Assembly: GCA_030686995.1 (NCBI GenBank)
Contig: CM060706.1
Location: forward strand, 144,232,505 to 144,296,504
Origin: Artemisia argyi
Lineage: Eukaryota > Streptophyta > Magnoliopsida > Asterales > Asteraceae
Reading direction: 5' to 3'
DNA length: 64,000 bases
The notes under the pieces were generated by a model, which worked only from the letters and a program-made list of their open reading frames with translations, had not been told where the DNA came from and made no database searches. Position numbers and translations under genes: made by a program. Positions 11,605 to 22,656 of this stretch are shown here, in pieces. Numbering within the stretch: position 1 is the first letter of the stretch; each line of letters begins with the position of its first letter.

Positions 11605-12250
11605 AAAGATCCCCACTCATCAAAGAATGCATAAATACTGCCTTGTTAGCAACGGTTAATCCTGAGGGTGGTTTGTACCCTCCGAACATGTTTTCTCCTT
11701 GCTACTTTGATTTTTAGGATGCTTGCTTTTTTGTTATCTACTTGCTATAGGATGTTCTTTTTATTTATCCTTCAATTATATGATTCTCTTCTCTCAACGT
11801 TATTTAATAACGTTAATATACAACCTAAGATTACCGTTGATGAGTATCCTTATTGTCTGTACTTTGAACCAAGATTTTTAAGCAATCGTATAATTTAACT
11901 GCTGACAGAGGGTTGCGACCCACTCCATCTTTATCCTTATAGTCATAGGGCTTCGAATGCCCATAGACGCTTTAGGAAAGTCAATTTGAATTATAGTGGA
12001 TGTAATGTACAAGACATAAATATCATCCTTCGAACATTGAAACTTGTAGTACTTGGCTGAATAAATCTTTGTTGTAAAAAATGAAACAAGAGATTTAAGG
12101 GAAATACGTTGTATCATTAATTGGGTAGGGAGGATTACATCATTTTATGAATGAATACTAAGACGCCTACCATTAATGCTTCTTTCCCCGAATGAGAAGA
12201 GTTCAATACATAAATTTGAAATAAACAAATTCTCTGAAAGGTTGTAAGTT
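11605..12250. other. non-coding gap between antisense ORF and integrase end in T1
   Basis: About 650 bp between the convergent 3' ends of the antisense ORF and pol. I see no domain here; the short ORFs at 11668-12117 have no recognisable motif. Polyadenylation signals for both transcripts would be expected in this interval. Confidence 0.5.
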
Positions 12251-13127
12251 TTATATGTAAAACTTACGAAGGTTGGAGCCATTCCATGTCCTGTCAACTT
12301 CATCCCCAAAGATTGTGGCCAGTTTATACGCTCCTTTACCGTAGGCTTCTGCTACTACGTAAGGTCCTTCCCATGTTGGTCCTAACTTTCCTTGGTATTC
12401 AGCTTTGCTTGCGCTATTAACCCGAAGGACATATTCGCCTGGCTTGAAGTTCGAAGGCCGAACCATGTTGTTGTAATTTCTTTCCAACTGTTGCTTGTAC
12501 ATAGCTTCTCTGATGGAGGCTATTTCTCTTCGCTCTTCAAGTAAATCTAGATTTTCCCAAAGCTTTCCCTCATTTTCCGAAGCTTCGAAACTCATAATAT
12601 GCTCCGTTTCCACACTTATCTCTGAGGGAATGACGGCTTCTGTGCCATAAGTCAGGCTAAAAGGTGTTTCCCCGTGACTCGACTTAGGATGTGTCCTATG
12701 GGCCCAGAGAACTTGGGGTAACTCGTCCACCCACCCATGGTGACTTCGTCCTAGCCGTCTTTCAATTCCATTGATAATGTCTCTGTTGGTAACTTCTACT
12801 TGGCCATTACCTTGAGGGTGATACATGGACGTGAATGAAAGCTTGATTTTTAAACCATTGCGAAAAGTAGGGAATACTTCTTCGAACCTTTGAGTGAATC
12901 TGGCACGCCTCGCATTTGTGTATTATTTCCATTGCATCCTTGTGCATTGATGGCCAGTAGTACCCCAGCTTCATTATTTTAGAGACAACGGAGCGGGGTC
13001 CTACGTGTAGGCTGCACGATCATTCGTGAACCTCATAAATTATGTTTGCAGCTTGCTTGGGTCCGTCACAACGAAGCCAAGGAGATAAGAAGGACCTTCT
13101 ATAGAGGTATTCTCCTATTAGCCTGTA
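12251..13127 (-). pseudogene. T1 integrase, core-deleted
   Basis: The N-terminal H2C2 zinc-binding part is readable (GYYWPSMHKDAMEIIHKCEACQIHS near 12905-12980), with a stop just upstream of it. The sequence then jumps to the end of the catalytic core and continues YHPQGNGQVEVTNRD and the C-terminal part (12251-12826, ending NLRKFYI). The segment that should hold the first two catalytic Asp is missing, so the deletion lies near 12900. This integrase cannot be catalytic. Confidence 0.88.
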
Positions 13128-14262
13128 TTAAGGAGCTTTGACTCTAACTTTCCTTGCTAAATTTGGATCTTCCGGTAGGATTCCACTTATTAAGTACTCC
13201 CTTATAGGAGTCATCCAATTGGTTTCTTCCTCGGCTATTACATCTGATATTTCCTTCCTTTGGATAGATCTTTCAGCTAACACCTCAACCAGGACATCTT
13301 TGGTTAAGTGAGCGAAGGCCATTGAGGCTAGCTTGCTTAACGCATCTGCCTTTTTATTTTGGTTTCTTCGGACATGCTCGATGTTGTAGGATTCAAACCC
13401 CTTTAAGAGTTCTTTTGCTTTATCCAGGTACTGTTTGATAGTGGACTGCCTTGCCTCATAGGAGCCATTAATTTGATTGGTGACCAGCTGCGAGTTGACA
13501 AAAATCGAAAGGTTGCGTACCTCCATGTCTTTAGCTAGGCGTAGGCCTGCTAACAAAGCTTCATATTCTGCTTCATTGTTGGTCGCCTCAAATTCGAATC
13601 GCAGTGCATAAGTGTATTCTTTCCCTTCTGGATTGACTAACATCAACCCAGCTCCTGAACCATCAGAGCTTGAGGCTCCATCTATGTATAACTTCCAGTT
13701 ATCCTCCTTTTTCGAAGGCCTCTTCCTGGGAGATTCTTTATCTTTACTTGGCTCGGAAGGGGTTTCAGCGATAAAGTCTGCGAGTATTTGACCTTTTATG
13801 GAGTTTCTCCCTTTGTATTCTATTTCATGCTCTCCCAATTCGATGGCCCATTTAGATACCCTCCTCGATTTCTCGGGCTTCAATAGTATTTGTTTGATGG
13901 GCTTATCAGTCAGTATCGTGATTGGGTAAGCTTGGAAGTACCTTCGGAGGCGTCTCGCAGCGTGAACTAGAGCAAGAATTAGCTTTTCCAATTCTGGGTA
14001 GTTTAATTCAGCTCCTTGAAAAACCCGGCTGACGAAGTAGATCGAAACTTGCCTTTTCTCTCTTTCTGCCAGGAGTACTGTGCTAATACTTTCATATGAC
14101 GCTACGGTATACATGTACAATACTTCTCCATTAATTGGGGCTGTGAGTGTCGGTAGGATTTCCATGAACTCCTTCAGCTTTTGAAAGGCAGCTTCAGCTT
14201 CGACACTCCATTGAAAAGTCTTCTTATCCGTACATCCTTTAAGGGTCTTAAAGAATGGTAGT
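13128..14262 (-). pseudogene. T1 RNase H plus second RNase H-like domain
   Basis: Continues from RT after an in-frame TGA near 14263-14265. The first part is the gypsy RNase H/connection (YFVSRVFQGAELNYPELEKL, ILTDKPIKQIL). A second RNase H-like domain follows (KLYIDGASSSDGSGAGLML, FEATNNEAEYEALLAGL, HVRRNQNKKADALSKLA). An additional RNase H is characteristic of Tat elements. The Asp, Glu and Asp motifs of the second domain are visible. A TAA at 13128-13130 separates it from integrase. Confidence 0.9.
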
Positions 14263-14264
14263 GA

Positions 14265-15145
14265 TCAATCTGCACCCTTCGACAAGAACCTGCTCAATGC
14301 TGCCAGTTTTCCATTAAGGCTTTGTACCTCCTTTAATGTCTTTGGGGCTTGCAGATCGGTGATGGCCTTGACCTTCGAAGGGTTTGCTTTGATTCCTTGT
14401 TTTTTAATTAAATGCCCAAGGAATTGTCCCTCTTCGACACCAAACGAGCATTTCTTCGGATTGAGCTTCATATTGATAGCTCTCAGCTGATTGAAGGTTT
14501 CTTGAATGTCGGAGAGTAGGTCTTCCTCTGTCCTACTCTTTATGACCATATCCTCAACATACGCTTCCAAATTCCTTCCTATCTGCTTATTGATGGCCTT
14601 ATCTACCAAACGCTGATAGGTTGCCCCTGCGTTTTTCAAACCAAAGGGCATCTTCTTATAGCAGTAAACTCCTTTTCCAGTGTAGAAGGCCATTTTTTTT
14701 TCGTCTTCTACTGCCATTTGTATCTGATCGTATCCCTTGTAAGCGTCTAAAAAGCATTTCAAGCGGAATCCTGATAAGGATTCCACCTTCCAATCTATTT
14801 CTGGGAGGGGGTAGCAATCCTTTGGACATGCTTTGTTGATGTCGGTAAAGTCAACGCACATACGCCATCCCCCGTCGCTTTTCTTTACCATAACGGGGTT
14901 AGCCACCTACGTTTGGTATTTTACCTATCTGAGTATGTCTGCCTGTACTAGTTCATCTACTTCTTTGCAGGCTGCGGCGTTCCTTTCGGGCGCAAGACTC
15001 CGACGCTTTTGTTTGATAGGCTCAATGTGTTTGAACTCGTTAAGTTTGTGTTCTAATCCGAAGGGGCTTACCATCAATCATGAGACTTCTTGGAACCCCT
15101 GTCATATTGGAGTATGTCCATGCGAAGATATCCTTGTTGTCCTTC
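14265..15145 (-). pseudogene. T1 reverse transcriptase
   Basis: Open from 14906 (VANPVMVKKSDGGWRMCVDF) to 14265; the upstream segment to 15145 contains two in-frame stops. Motifs are DFTDINKACPKD, LDAYKGYDQIQMA and MPFGLKNAGATYQRLVD. The catalytic loop, near 14544-14561, reads YVEDMV instead of YVDDMV, so one of the two metal-binding Asp is replaced by Glu. Gypsy RT identity is certain. This copy is non-functional from the stops alone. Confidence 0.92.
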
Positions 15146-15480
15146 AAGAGTTTTCTAGGCTAGCTTTGAAGGTGACAGGGAGTTGATTTCCGATTACTAC
15201 TGTTTGCTTCGGATGAAGCTCATTTACCACAATACGCTCTTCGGCATCCCTGCAGCTCAAGATATCCTTCGGAGGCTCCTGAGGGTTTTCTTTAATCTTC
15301 TTTCCCACCTTTGGTGTTCCTTTCTTGTTATAATTGGATAGTACGGTCCCTATCCTATTGGCTGTTTGGAACTTGATTGCTGCGTATATGGTGGATACCA
15401 CAATGCCCATCTTTTGCATGGCGGTTCTCCCTATTAAAAGATTATAAGGGAAATCTGATCTTACGATTGCGAAAGTGAGG
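15144..15480 (-). pseudogene. T1 protease C-terminal part and linker to RT
   Basis: Resumes directly after the X2 insertion with LTFAIVRSDFPYNLLIGRT, a typical Tat protease end. A linker (QTVVIGNQLP) follows, then a frameshift near 15150 into the segment DNKDIFAWTYSNMTGVPRS that precedes RT. ORF calls that start at 15506 include X2 sequence. Confidence 0.85.
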
Positions 15481-15485
15481 GTCCC

Positions 15486-18400
15486 GGATTGGCTCCAAAC
15501 AGTCAACCTAAATTGACCAAGGAATGGTCAACAAGGTCAAACAGCCTAGAGTCAATGCTCCGTGGAAGTATAGGGTTTCCCCGGGTCGTTATGTCCCGAC
15601 GAGGTGTGGATGGTATCAAAACGGGTTTGTAATCTGGTGAATTTGGACAGGAAAGGGTTTGAGATGATTAAACTAAGGAAATACGAATGAGAACGATGTA
15701 AACAAACTATATTAACAATAACGCGAAACCTAATTAACCTAAAACGTGATCTAAAAATTTAGAATTAAAGTTTGCTTAAAGATAAGCAGAAAAATAAGCC
15801 AAACGGCTTAAATAGAAGCTATCACTTTATTTATGTTTTTGGTTTTTCTTATTTTACAAACTACTTTTAATAACGTAACCTAAAAATAAAACGCGAGTTG
15901 CAGATAACGCACGAACAGTAAAATTAACGCAACTAAATCATGAATTCGAACAAGGAATGAAAATTAAAACTCAAAAACTACTTAGAAGTCTATGGGAATG
16001 ATAATAGAAAGTTAGGGAACCCTAAAACGTAATCTAAAATTAAAAACGCGAAAGTTAATTAAATAAAACGCGAGTGCGCAAAATAAAACGTGAATTTTAA
16101 GCTACGCTAATCCTACGAGCCTACAAATAATTTTCTTACGATCCTACTGATAAAGGAAAATTTAAAAAAAAAGAAAATCTATTTTTCAATAAAAACTCTA
16201 TTTATTATGAATTAAAATGATTTAAAATAAAAGAAAATGGTCATATAAATGAGAAAAATACAAACTTGACTTGGAAAAATCTAAAATAACTTAAAATAAT
16301 TATCTAAAATGTTTTTGGATTTTTTCAGGCTTTTTCTGATTTTTTATTGATTTTTCTTAATTAAAAACTATTTAAAAATGATTAAAAATTAAAATAAATT
16401 AAGAAAAATAGCAAAACAACTCAGAAAATTATGACAATTTCACAGAAAATCTAAAATTTTATTTAAATCCTAGGAAAAATTTCAAAGTTATGAAAATAAG
16501 CTGGGAAGTGCTTAGTGGTCTAATAAGCAGTTTGATAAGTGCTTATTAATAAGCACTTATCACAAAAACTTATGAAAGCAACAAACCAAGTTCTCAGTAC
16601 TCACATAAGCTCAAATAAACACAGATAAGATCAAAGGTCACACAGAAATGTATAAATGGACTAATAAGCAATTTACAAGAAGCACAAAGATAAGCAAATA
16701 AGCACACATTCATTCCATAAACTCAAATTCCACAGAAAACACATTAAGTACACTATAATAAGCTCAAATGATGCCAACATACTCATTCTACAAACTAAAA
16801 CACCCTTATGCAATCTAACTGAAAAATCAGCTTACTAGTCTAAACATCCAACTTGCAGCCACCTAATAAGCAATGTAATAAGCTAGAACCTAAAACCTAA
16901 GGGGGGAAAAATCAAGTTAACCTAGTAGAGAACCTAAAAACCTAAAAAGCCCTATCACAAAGTGGCCAATTGAAGTCTAATTAGGCCCAAGTTCAGCATG
17001 CATTGGGACTGCATCATGCAGAATGAACAGTAACTGCTAGCTTGTGTATTAACCATCTCAGTTGACTAATTCCACCTTCAGTTGTCTAGACCTATTTAAA
17101 CATGAATTACTAACATTAATGAACATGAGAAATTCAAACACAAACATGGAATGGAACATAAGATCAAACAGTTAACTAGTTAAGCAGACTTGAAAGGACT
17201 TGAGAGCTGATTTTGACTTTTAAAGAAATGAGCTATCAAAATTAATGGTTGACTGAATTTATAGCACCTAAGTTGAAATGGTATTGCAGCCCAAACTTCA
17301 CTATGACTACTCTCCCTACCCAAACCTAGCAGATCCAAACATAGCACTTGTAGGCTCAAACTCAATCTACCAAATAAGCCATAAGCTATGAAATAAGCCC
17401 AGAAGTACAAGACCTACACTACTAGCTGCTTGAAAAAGAAAACAATAACCAAATCTAAATCTTATTTAAACCTAACTGAAATTGCAATGGAAAAGTGGAA
17501 CAGGGCATTTATGCCTACTGATGCAGTGAGTGGTTTTGGGTAAAAAATGGATCTAAACTAGTTCAAACCTAAAACTTTTGTCACAATCTTAAAAGCATGC
17601 ATACTAAAATAACTTGGAGCAAATATCTAACAAAAACGCCTAAGACCTATTGATTCCAATAGTGACTGTTTGACAGGTTGGTGCAAGGGTTCAAATGGGG
17701 GCATAAGAGGCTGCTATTTGGACAGACCTGGTGAGAAGCAGACCTGAACTAACCTAAATCATCCCTTGCAGCCACCTGAAAGTTGTTAACAAAGAAAGAC
17801 GCGATTAAGCTAAGGCTACTAATGGAATCCTAGAAAGCTAAATGGAGCAGCTGAGTAGTTGGGTGAATGGGTTAAATGGGTGGTGTTTTGACCTGTGAAA
17901 GTCAAAGGATCAGGTGATGAGCAACCAATACCCTATAGTGAGCTAATGTGAGCTATAAACAACCACTAATAGGCTTTAAAATGAATCCAACCCAGGGCAG
18001 TTATAGGAAACAGTTTGAAAAAGGAACTTGGGACAACACTTTCAAAACCTTGAATACTTAATGGAAATGCAAGAGTTCAATTTAAAACTACTCATGATAT
18101 AGAACCAAAGCTGATTGAAAGTAAAAAGTTGGACAAAACTAGTTTTGGGCAACCAAAGGTTCCTATGCCAAACACTAGTTTCAAAGACTGTTTTGATTTT
18201 TTCTAAGTGTGATACCAACTGAGTTTGATCAAAGATTATGAACATAAGGGATGAACTAAGTTAGAAAACATCTAAGAAGCAAAACTCAATACCAAATAAG
18301 CAATTTTCAACAAGCAATCATAAATAAGCAATATGAGCTAGTTTTAGCAGTTAAAGTGCAAAACTTAAATAACTACTTTCTAAACTATGAAATAAGCATG

Positions 18401-19707
18401 AACATGAACATTTAGCATAAGTAAGAACTAAAAGACATAGATAAGCACATGAATAAGCAGTGGTAAATAAGCAGAAAAAATAAATAAGCAGGTTGAGATT
18501 TATAAAAATTAAATTGCATTCATTAAAAGTAAAGAGTACATAGACTTTTTAAAGAAAACTAAACTAAAAATCTACACTAAAACCTACTACAAACTAAAAT
18601 TAACTACTGGCCAACAATGGCTCACAAGATGATTTTATTTATACTAGAACTTAAAGCTAGGGTTTCTCTCTTTCTTTGTCCACTTCTGAGCTTCTTTCCA
18701 TCAAATCCCATCCATTGGTTTGGCTCTTTATATCTTGGCCGTTGGTTATGTTTTGGCGGGTAAATGGATTTAATCCATTTTGGCAGCTAGTATTTGGCAT
18801 GGGGGTGTGCTTGGAGTATTGTGGTGGAAAGGTGAAGAGTAGGGTGTGATTGGCAGGGGTAGGGGTGGTGATGATGTTGGGTATCGCAGAGAAGTAGCAG
18901 GGGTAGGGATAAAAAGGGAGGTGAGGTTGACTAATTTTTACCCAGGAGGGAGTATTATAAAAAACGGGGTAGGGGTAGTTTTTGTATTTGGGCTAGAGGT
19001 GGTGATGGGCCAGGGGTGTGTGGAGTGGGCTAGTAGTGGTTTAGGATTTGGGATGGATTAATAATAAAACAAGGGTCCATTAGGTTGTAGCTAGTTAAAT
19101 CACAAGGACCATTATTGTAACTTCTGAAAAGTTGAGGGGTATATTCTGCCAAGTTTCTGAAACATATCCAAGGTACCATTCTTGCCAACTTGTAATTCCA
19201 TAAGGACCCTTAATGTAATTTCTTCCAATTTTAACACCCGAGGACCATTTTTGCCAATTTATAAATTGGAGGGGTTAAACTTGTACTTTTTCCAAAACTT
19301 TCACCCAGGGACTAAACTTGGCAACTTATGAATTCCCAGGACCAATGTTTACTTTTTTCATCCAAAATATTACACCAGGGACTAAACTTGTAAATTTCAA
19401 AACTTTTGAGATTTTTCACCAAAGGACTAAATATGACCACCTATGATTTAAAAAGGACCTTTGGTGATAATTTTCCATATTTTGAATAACCAGGGACTAG
19501 TTTTGATATTTTATGAAAGTTGGGGGACTGAAACTGCTAATTTTGCAAACTTTGTACGTTTTTCATCTGTTTTTACTCATTTTGCATCTAAAACATATAA
19601 AACACAATTTTTAAATTATTTTTAGTATTTTGATGCATTACTGAGTGTTTTTGGATGTTTTGGCAGTTCAGATACGATAAAAATGATGAGTATTTACACA
19701 CTCATCA
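15486..19707 (-). mobile_element. large solo LTR X2 inserted in T1 protease
   Basis: A 4222-bp insert flanked by GTCCC (15481-15485) and GTCTC (19708-19712), a TSD with one later change. Excision restores the protease frame (KETLTFAIV). Its right end is nearly the same as X1, including the tip TGATGAGTGTG...ACTCATC and the TATA box at 18634-18645, so the two are one family. The left end reads GGATTGG and has lost the terminal CA. Non-coding, unusually rich in the word AATAAGC. No PBS or internal domains, hence the solo-LTR call. Confidence 0.75.
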
Positions 19708-19712
19708 GTCTC

Positions 19713-20207
19713 CTTCCTCGCGATTTGGCCTTCGCCAATGGTTACATCTAGGGGAATTTCTCCCAGGGGCCATGAATGTTCTCCCGAGAAGCCTACTAAA
19801 GGTACCTTCGAATCTACCCTCTGCGATCTTATAGAAGGCTTGAGCTTCAGAAAACAATGCTCGTATATAATCTCACAAGAACTTCCGCTGTACATGTAGG
19901 CCCTGTTAACTTCTCGGTTGAAGATGAGGACCTTTATGACTACGGGGTCATCTGAGGGAGGTTGACCCATTAAGGGTGGAAACGTTACTTCCTCCACACT
20001 GGGTGTTCCTTCCTCAATTTCTTTTCTTTTCTGACTCGGTCCTCCCTTGCGAACCATAAGAATCGGAGCTTCATGGACGTCATTCTTCCCGTTTGGGGTG
20101 TCGGCGACCTTTTCTTTTCCCTTTCTTATACCTTTTATTAGATGTGTCAACTGTCCCGATTTGATTGCTTCCTCTATTTGCTTCTTCAATTCTCTGCAGC
20201 TATTCAT
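19713..20207 (-). pseudogene. T1 Gag end and protease N-terminal part
   Basis: Frame starting MNSCRELKKQIEEAIKSGQL, the post-Gag motif of Tat elements, running to the X2 insertion. It overlaps the gag ORF by four bases in another frame, which marks a frameshift near 20270. The protease active-site region reads YMYSGSSCEIIYEHC near 19872-19905; the position expected to hold the catalytic Asp before SG/GG is Tyr, so the enzyme would be inactive. Confidence 0.85.
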
Positions 20208-21934
20208 CTCGTGACCAAAATCTTCGTGGAAGTGGTGGTCATGTCTCGGTTCCTTCCGTTGCTTGTCATGCGAGGAGGGAGTTCAAAAGCCCTTGCTGCC
20301 CTCTCTGTAGCCAAAGTATCTTTTGGGGACTTCGTCAAGCTTTCCAGCAGACCATGTTTAGGGACTTTGTTATAAGGAGAGAATCTGTGCTGATTCTTGT
20401 TTTTATTCCTTTGTCCTTCCCAAGAAGATTGCTTTGAGGATTTTCCGCTATGTTCCCTGCTTTCCGCAGGAGCTCCATTGGTGGACACCTCCTTGGCTTC
20501 GATCCAGGTGTATGTCTTCTCCATGAGACCTTTGTAGGTTGTCGAAAGGTCTGTGGATAAGAATTCCACAAGATTCCGGTTGCGTAGGCCATGGACGAAG
20601 CCAGAAATCCGTTGCTCTTCGTGTAAGCCTAGAATCTGTAGAGTTTCGTCAGTGTATCTAGTGACGAAGCTTCTTGTGCTCTCGTTCTCCTTCTCCTTGA
20701 TGTTGTGCATCGTGAGGTGTATTCTTGTGAACTTCTTCTGTTGGCTGAAGTGAGATCGAAACTTAGCCTTCAGATCATCAAGGTTAAAGATACTTCCCGG
20801 TTTCTGCCCATTCCACCAGATGCATGCAGAATCTCGGAGGGTGTAGGTAAACATGTGACAGGCTACGGGCATGACCCACTTTTGCATCTTTATAGCTCCC
20901 TCGAACAAGTGCAGGAAATTATCAGGATCCCCTTTCCCATCATAGGTGCCTATGTGTGAAGGCATCTTTAAACCGTCTGGTAGAGGATAATCCTCAATCC
21001 TTCTTACAAAAGGCGTCGTAGGGCATGCAGATTTAGGGTATGAGTAGGTGTAAGGCGGCATGTTCATGGGGACATTGCTGTCTGGATTATGAGGAGGGGG
21101 TATCCCCGAAGAGGGTTGATTTGGATAAAAAGGATGAGGCGTGCTCGTGTTTGGAGGGTAACTATTATACATGATATACGGAGGGTATATCATGGGATGG
21201 TTATATGGTACGGTAGTTTGTGAGGGATATTGATTGCTAGGTTGCCCATTCATGGGGGGATAAAGGTTTGGAGAATAACTTTGAGCTGGAAATTGGGGGT
21301 ACATACCGACGGGAGGAAGACTTCCTCCTGTGTTAAATGAACATGGGTTACCTCCTACACCGGATGCATGGGAGGGCTGTAGTGGAATCCCTGCTTCGGT
21401 CCTTCCCAAATGCACAACTAACAGTGGAGGTAGGTTTGCCTCCGTGTTTCCCCTCTGTTGGCTCCTCCCATTGGAGCCTTCAACAATCGTTCCCTCTCTC
21501 CTTGTGGGAGTCATCTCGGGGACTCCCTCGAAGCCTACATTCCTTCCATTGGTCCTTCTACTCGCAGGAGACCCAATACGCAAGACTGGGTGATTAGCTC
21601 TAGAATCCGAAGGCCTCGGCTCCATCTCGATCTCCTCAGCATATTCATCGCTGGAATATTCTAACTCCCTTCGCATTTCCGTGTTCCTTACTTGCCTCCT
21701 TCGAGTCCTTAGCAGGGACTCTAGCTCTTCGTAATTAGCGTCAACGAAGGCAGGGCTAATGATAGGTTCTGGGTTAGCTGACGTGGATGCACAAAGGTTA
21801 GGCGTTATTTCAAGATGAGATCATGTGGTAAAGGTGGAGGCCGTGATTGGCGGAAGACTGTTGGTGTCAGTTACGGGTATTGGGATTAAAGTTGAGAAAC
21901 CCGGTGGGGGTGTAACTTCTCTTTCTGGATTCAT
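20204..21934 (-). pseudogene. T1 Gag
   Basis: Starts MNPEREVTPPPGF at 21934. An in-frame TGA near 21825 is followed by a long open stretch from 21676. The N-terminal half is Pro/Tyr/Asn-rich and low-complexity. The Gag core follows: PLPDGLKMPSHIGTYDGKGD, DPDNFLHLFEGAI, ACIWWNGQ, FRSHFSQQ. The ORF ends after a frameshift (MTTTSTKILVTR) where the HEDFGHEMNSC motif should be read in the next frame. Confidence 0.88.
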
Positions 21935-22000
21935 GCTGGAATAATAGCGAGTGTATTTGACTGGTTATTTTACTTGGAAATAACAGGACTAATCGTAGCG

Positions 22001-22019
22001 GGTCCCACGGATGGCGCCA
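22001..22019 (-). other. primer binding site of T1
   Basis: TGGCGCCATCCGTGGGACC on the minus strand, one base inside the 5' LTR end. Tat elements usually have a site beginning TGGCGCC here; I cannot name the tRNA with confidence. Confidence 0.65.
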
Positions 22020-22020
22020 C

Positions 22021-22656
22021 TGATTGTACAATAATTTGCATGACCAGGCCTTCGATGATGATCAAAGGATATAGGGGATGTTGTGGTTGAGCCAAGCTTG
22101 TGTCTAACCTGAAAATAAGAAATACAAAGACACTACGTTAAGTGATTGCGCAGGGGTTAGGCCTTGCGAACCACCTCCGGCGTGGGAATAAGTATTTGGT
22201 ATGATAATGTAGGTGAAATATAGTTAAGTAGAGTAGTAGAGATTGCATACCAGAACTGAAACTCGTCCAAGACTATTTATAGGGGAAGAAAACAGCCTTG
22301 GGGAGTGTTTCCACGTTTGTAGGAGATCATGAGGGTGTCCCATGATTTTATGGTTAACCGCTAGGGCTTAATGTCCACTCTTCCTGAATTGTCGGGTTAG
22401 TCAAGGAAGAAGAGAGAACATGGATAAGACGGGGGACGTGGGTAAGACTTGGTCTTGCCCTCTTTCCATCTTATATTCATTGAAGAATGCCCCAGAGGGC
22501 TTATACCTTCGTTTGGCAAATTCCCAACTGGTAACTAGATCATAAGAGATTAGTTTTACACCCAAGAAGAATTTAGGAGGCTAGCTAGAGCCTGCGATTA
22601 TGTATGTTTCAGACTCGAAGGGGAGTCCTTCGAGCTAAACGGAGGGTACATCATCA
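22021..22656 (-). repeat. 5' LTR of T1
   Basis: 636 bp, plus-strand ends TGATTGTAC...ACATCATCA. Colinear with the 3' LTR at 8344-8977 at about 96% identity by hand. Flanked on the outer side by the TSD CTCTC. Confidence 0.93.

Larger units (their letters stand above)
8344..22656 (-). mobile_element. Tat-type Ty3/gypsy element T1, nested in E1
   Basis: Full-length element with LTRs at 8344-8977 and 22021-22656, flanked by TSD CTCTC (8339-8343, 22657-22661). Minus-strand order is gag, protease, RT, RNase H, extra RNase H, integrase, followed by an antisense ORF before the 3' LTR. This layout is typical of the Tat lineage. The LTRs differ at roughly 25 positions in ~635 bp by hand alignment. 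Net length without X2 is about 10.1 kb. All coding domains are damaged. Confidence 0.93.
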
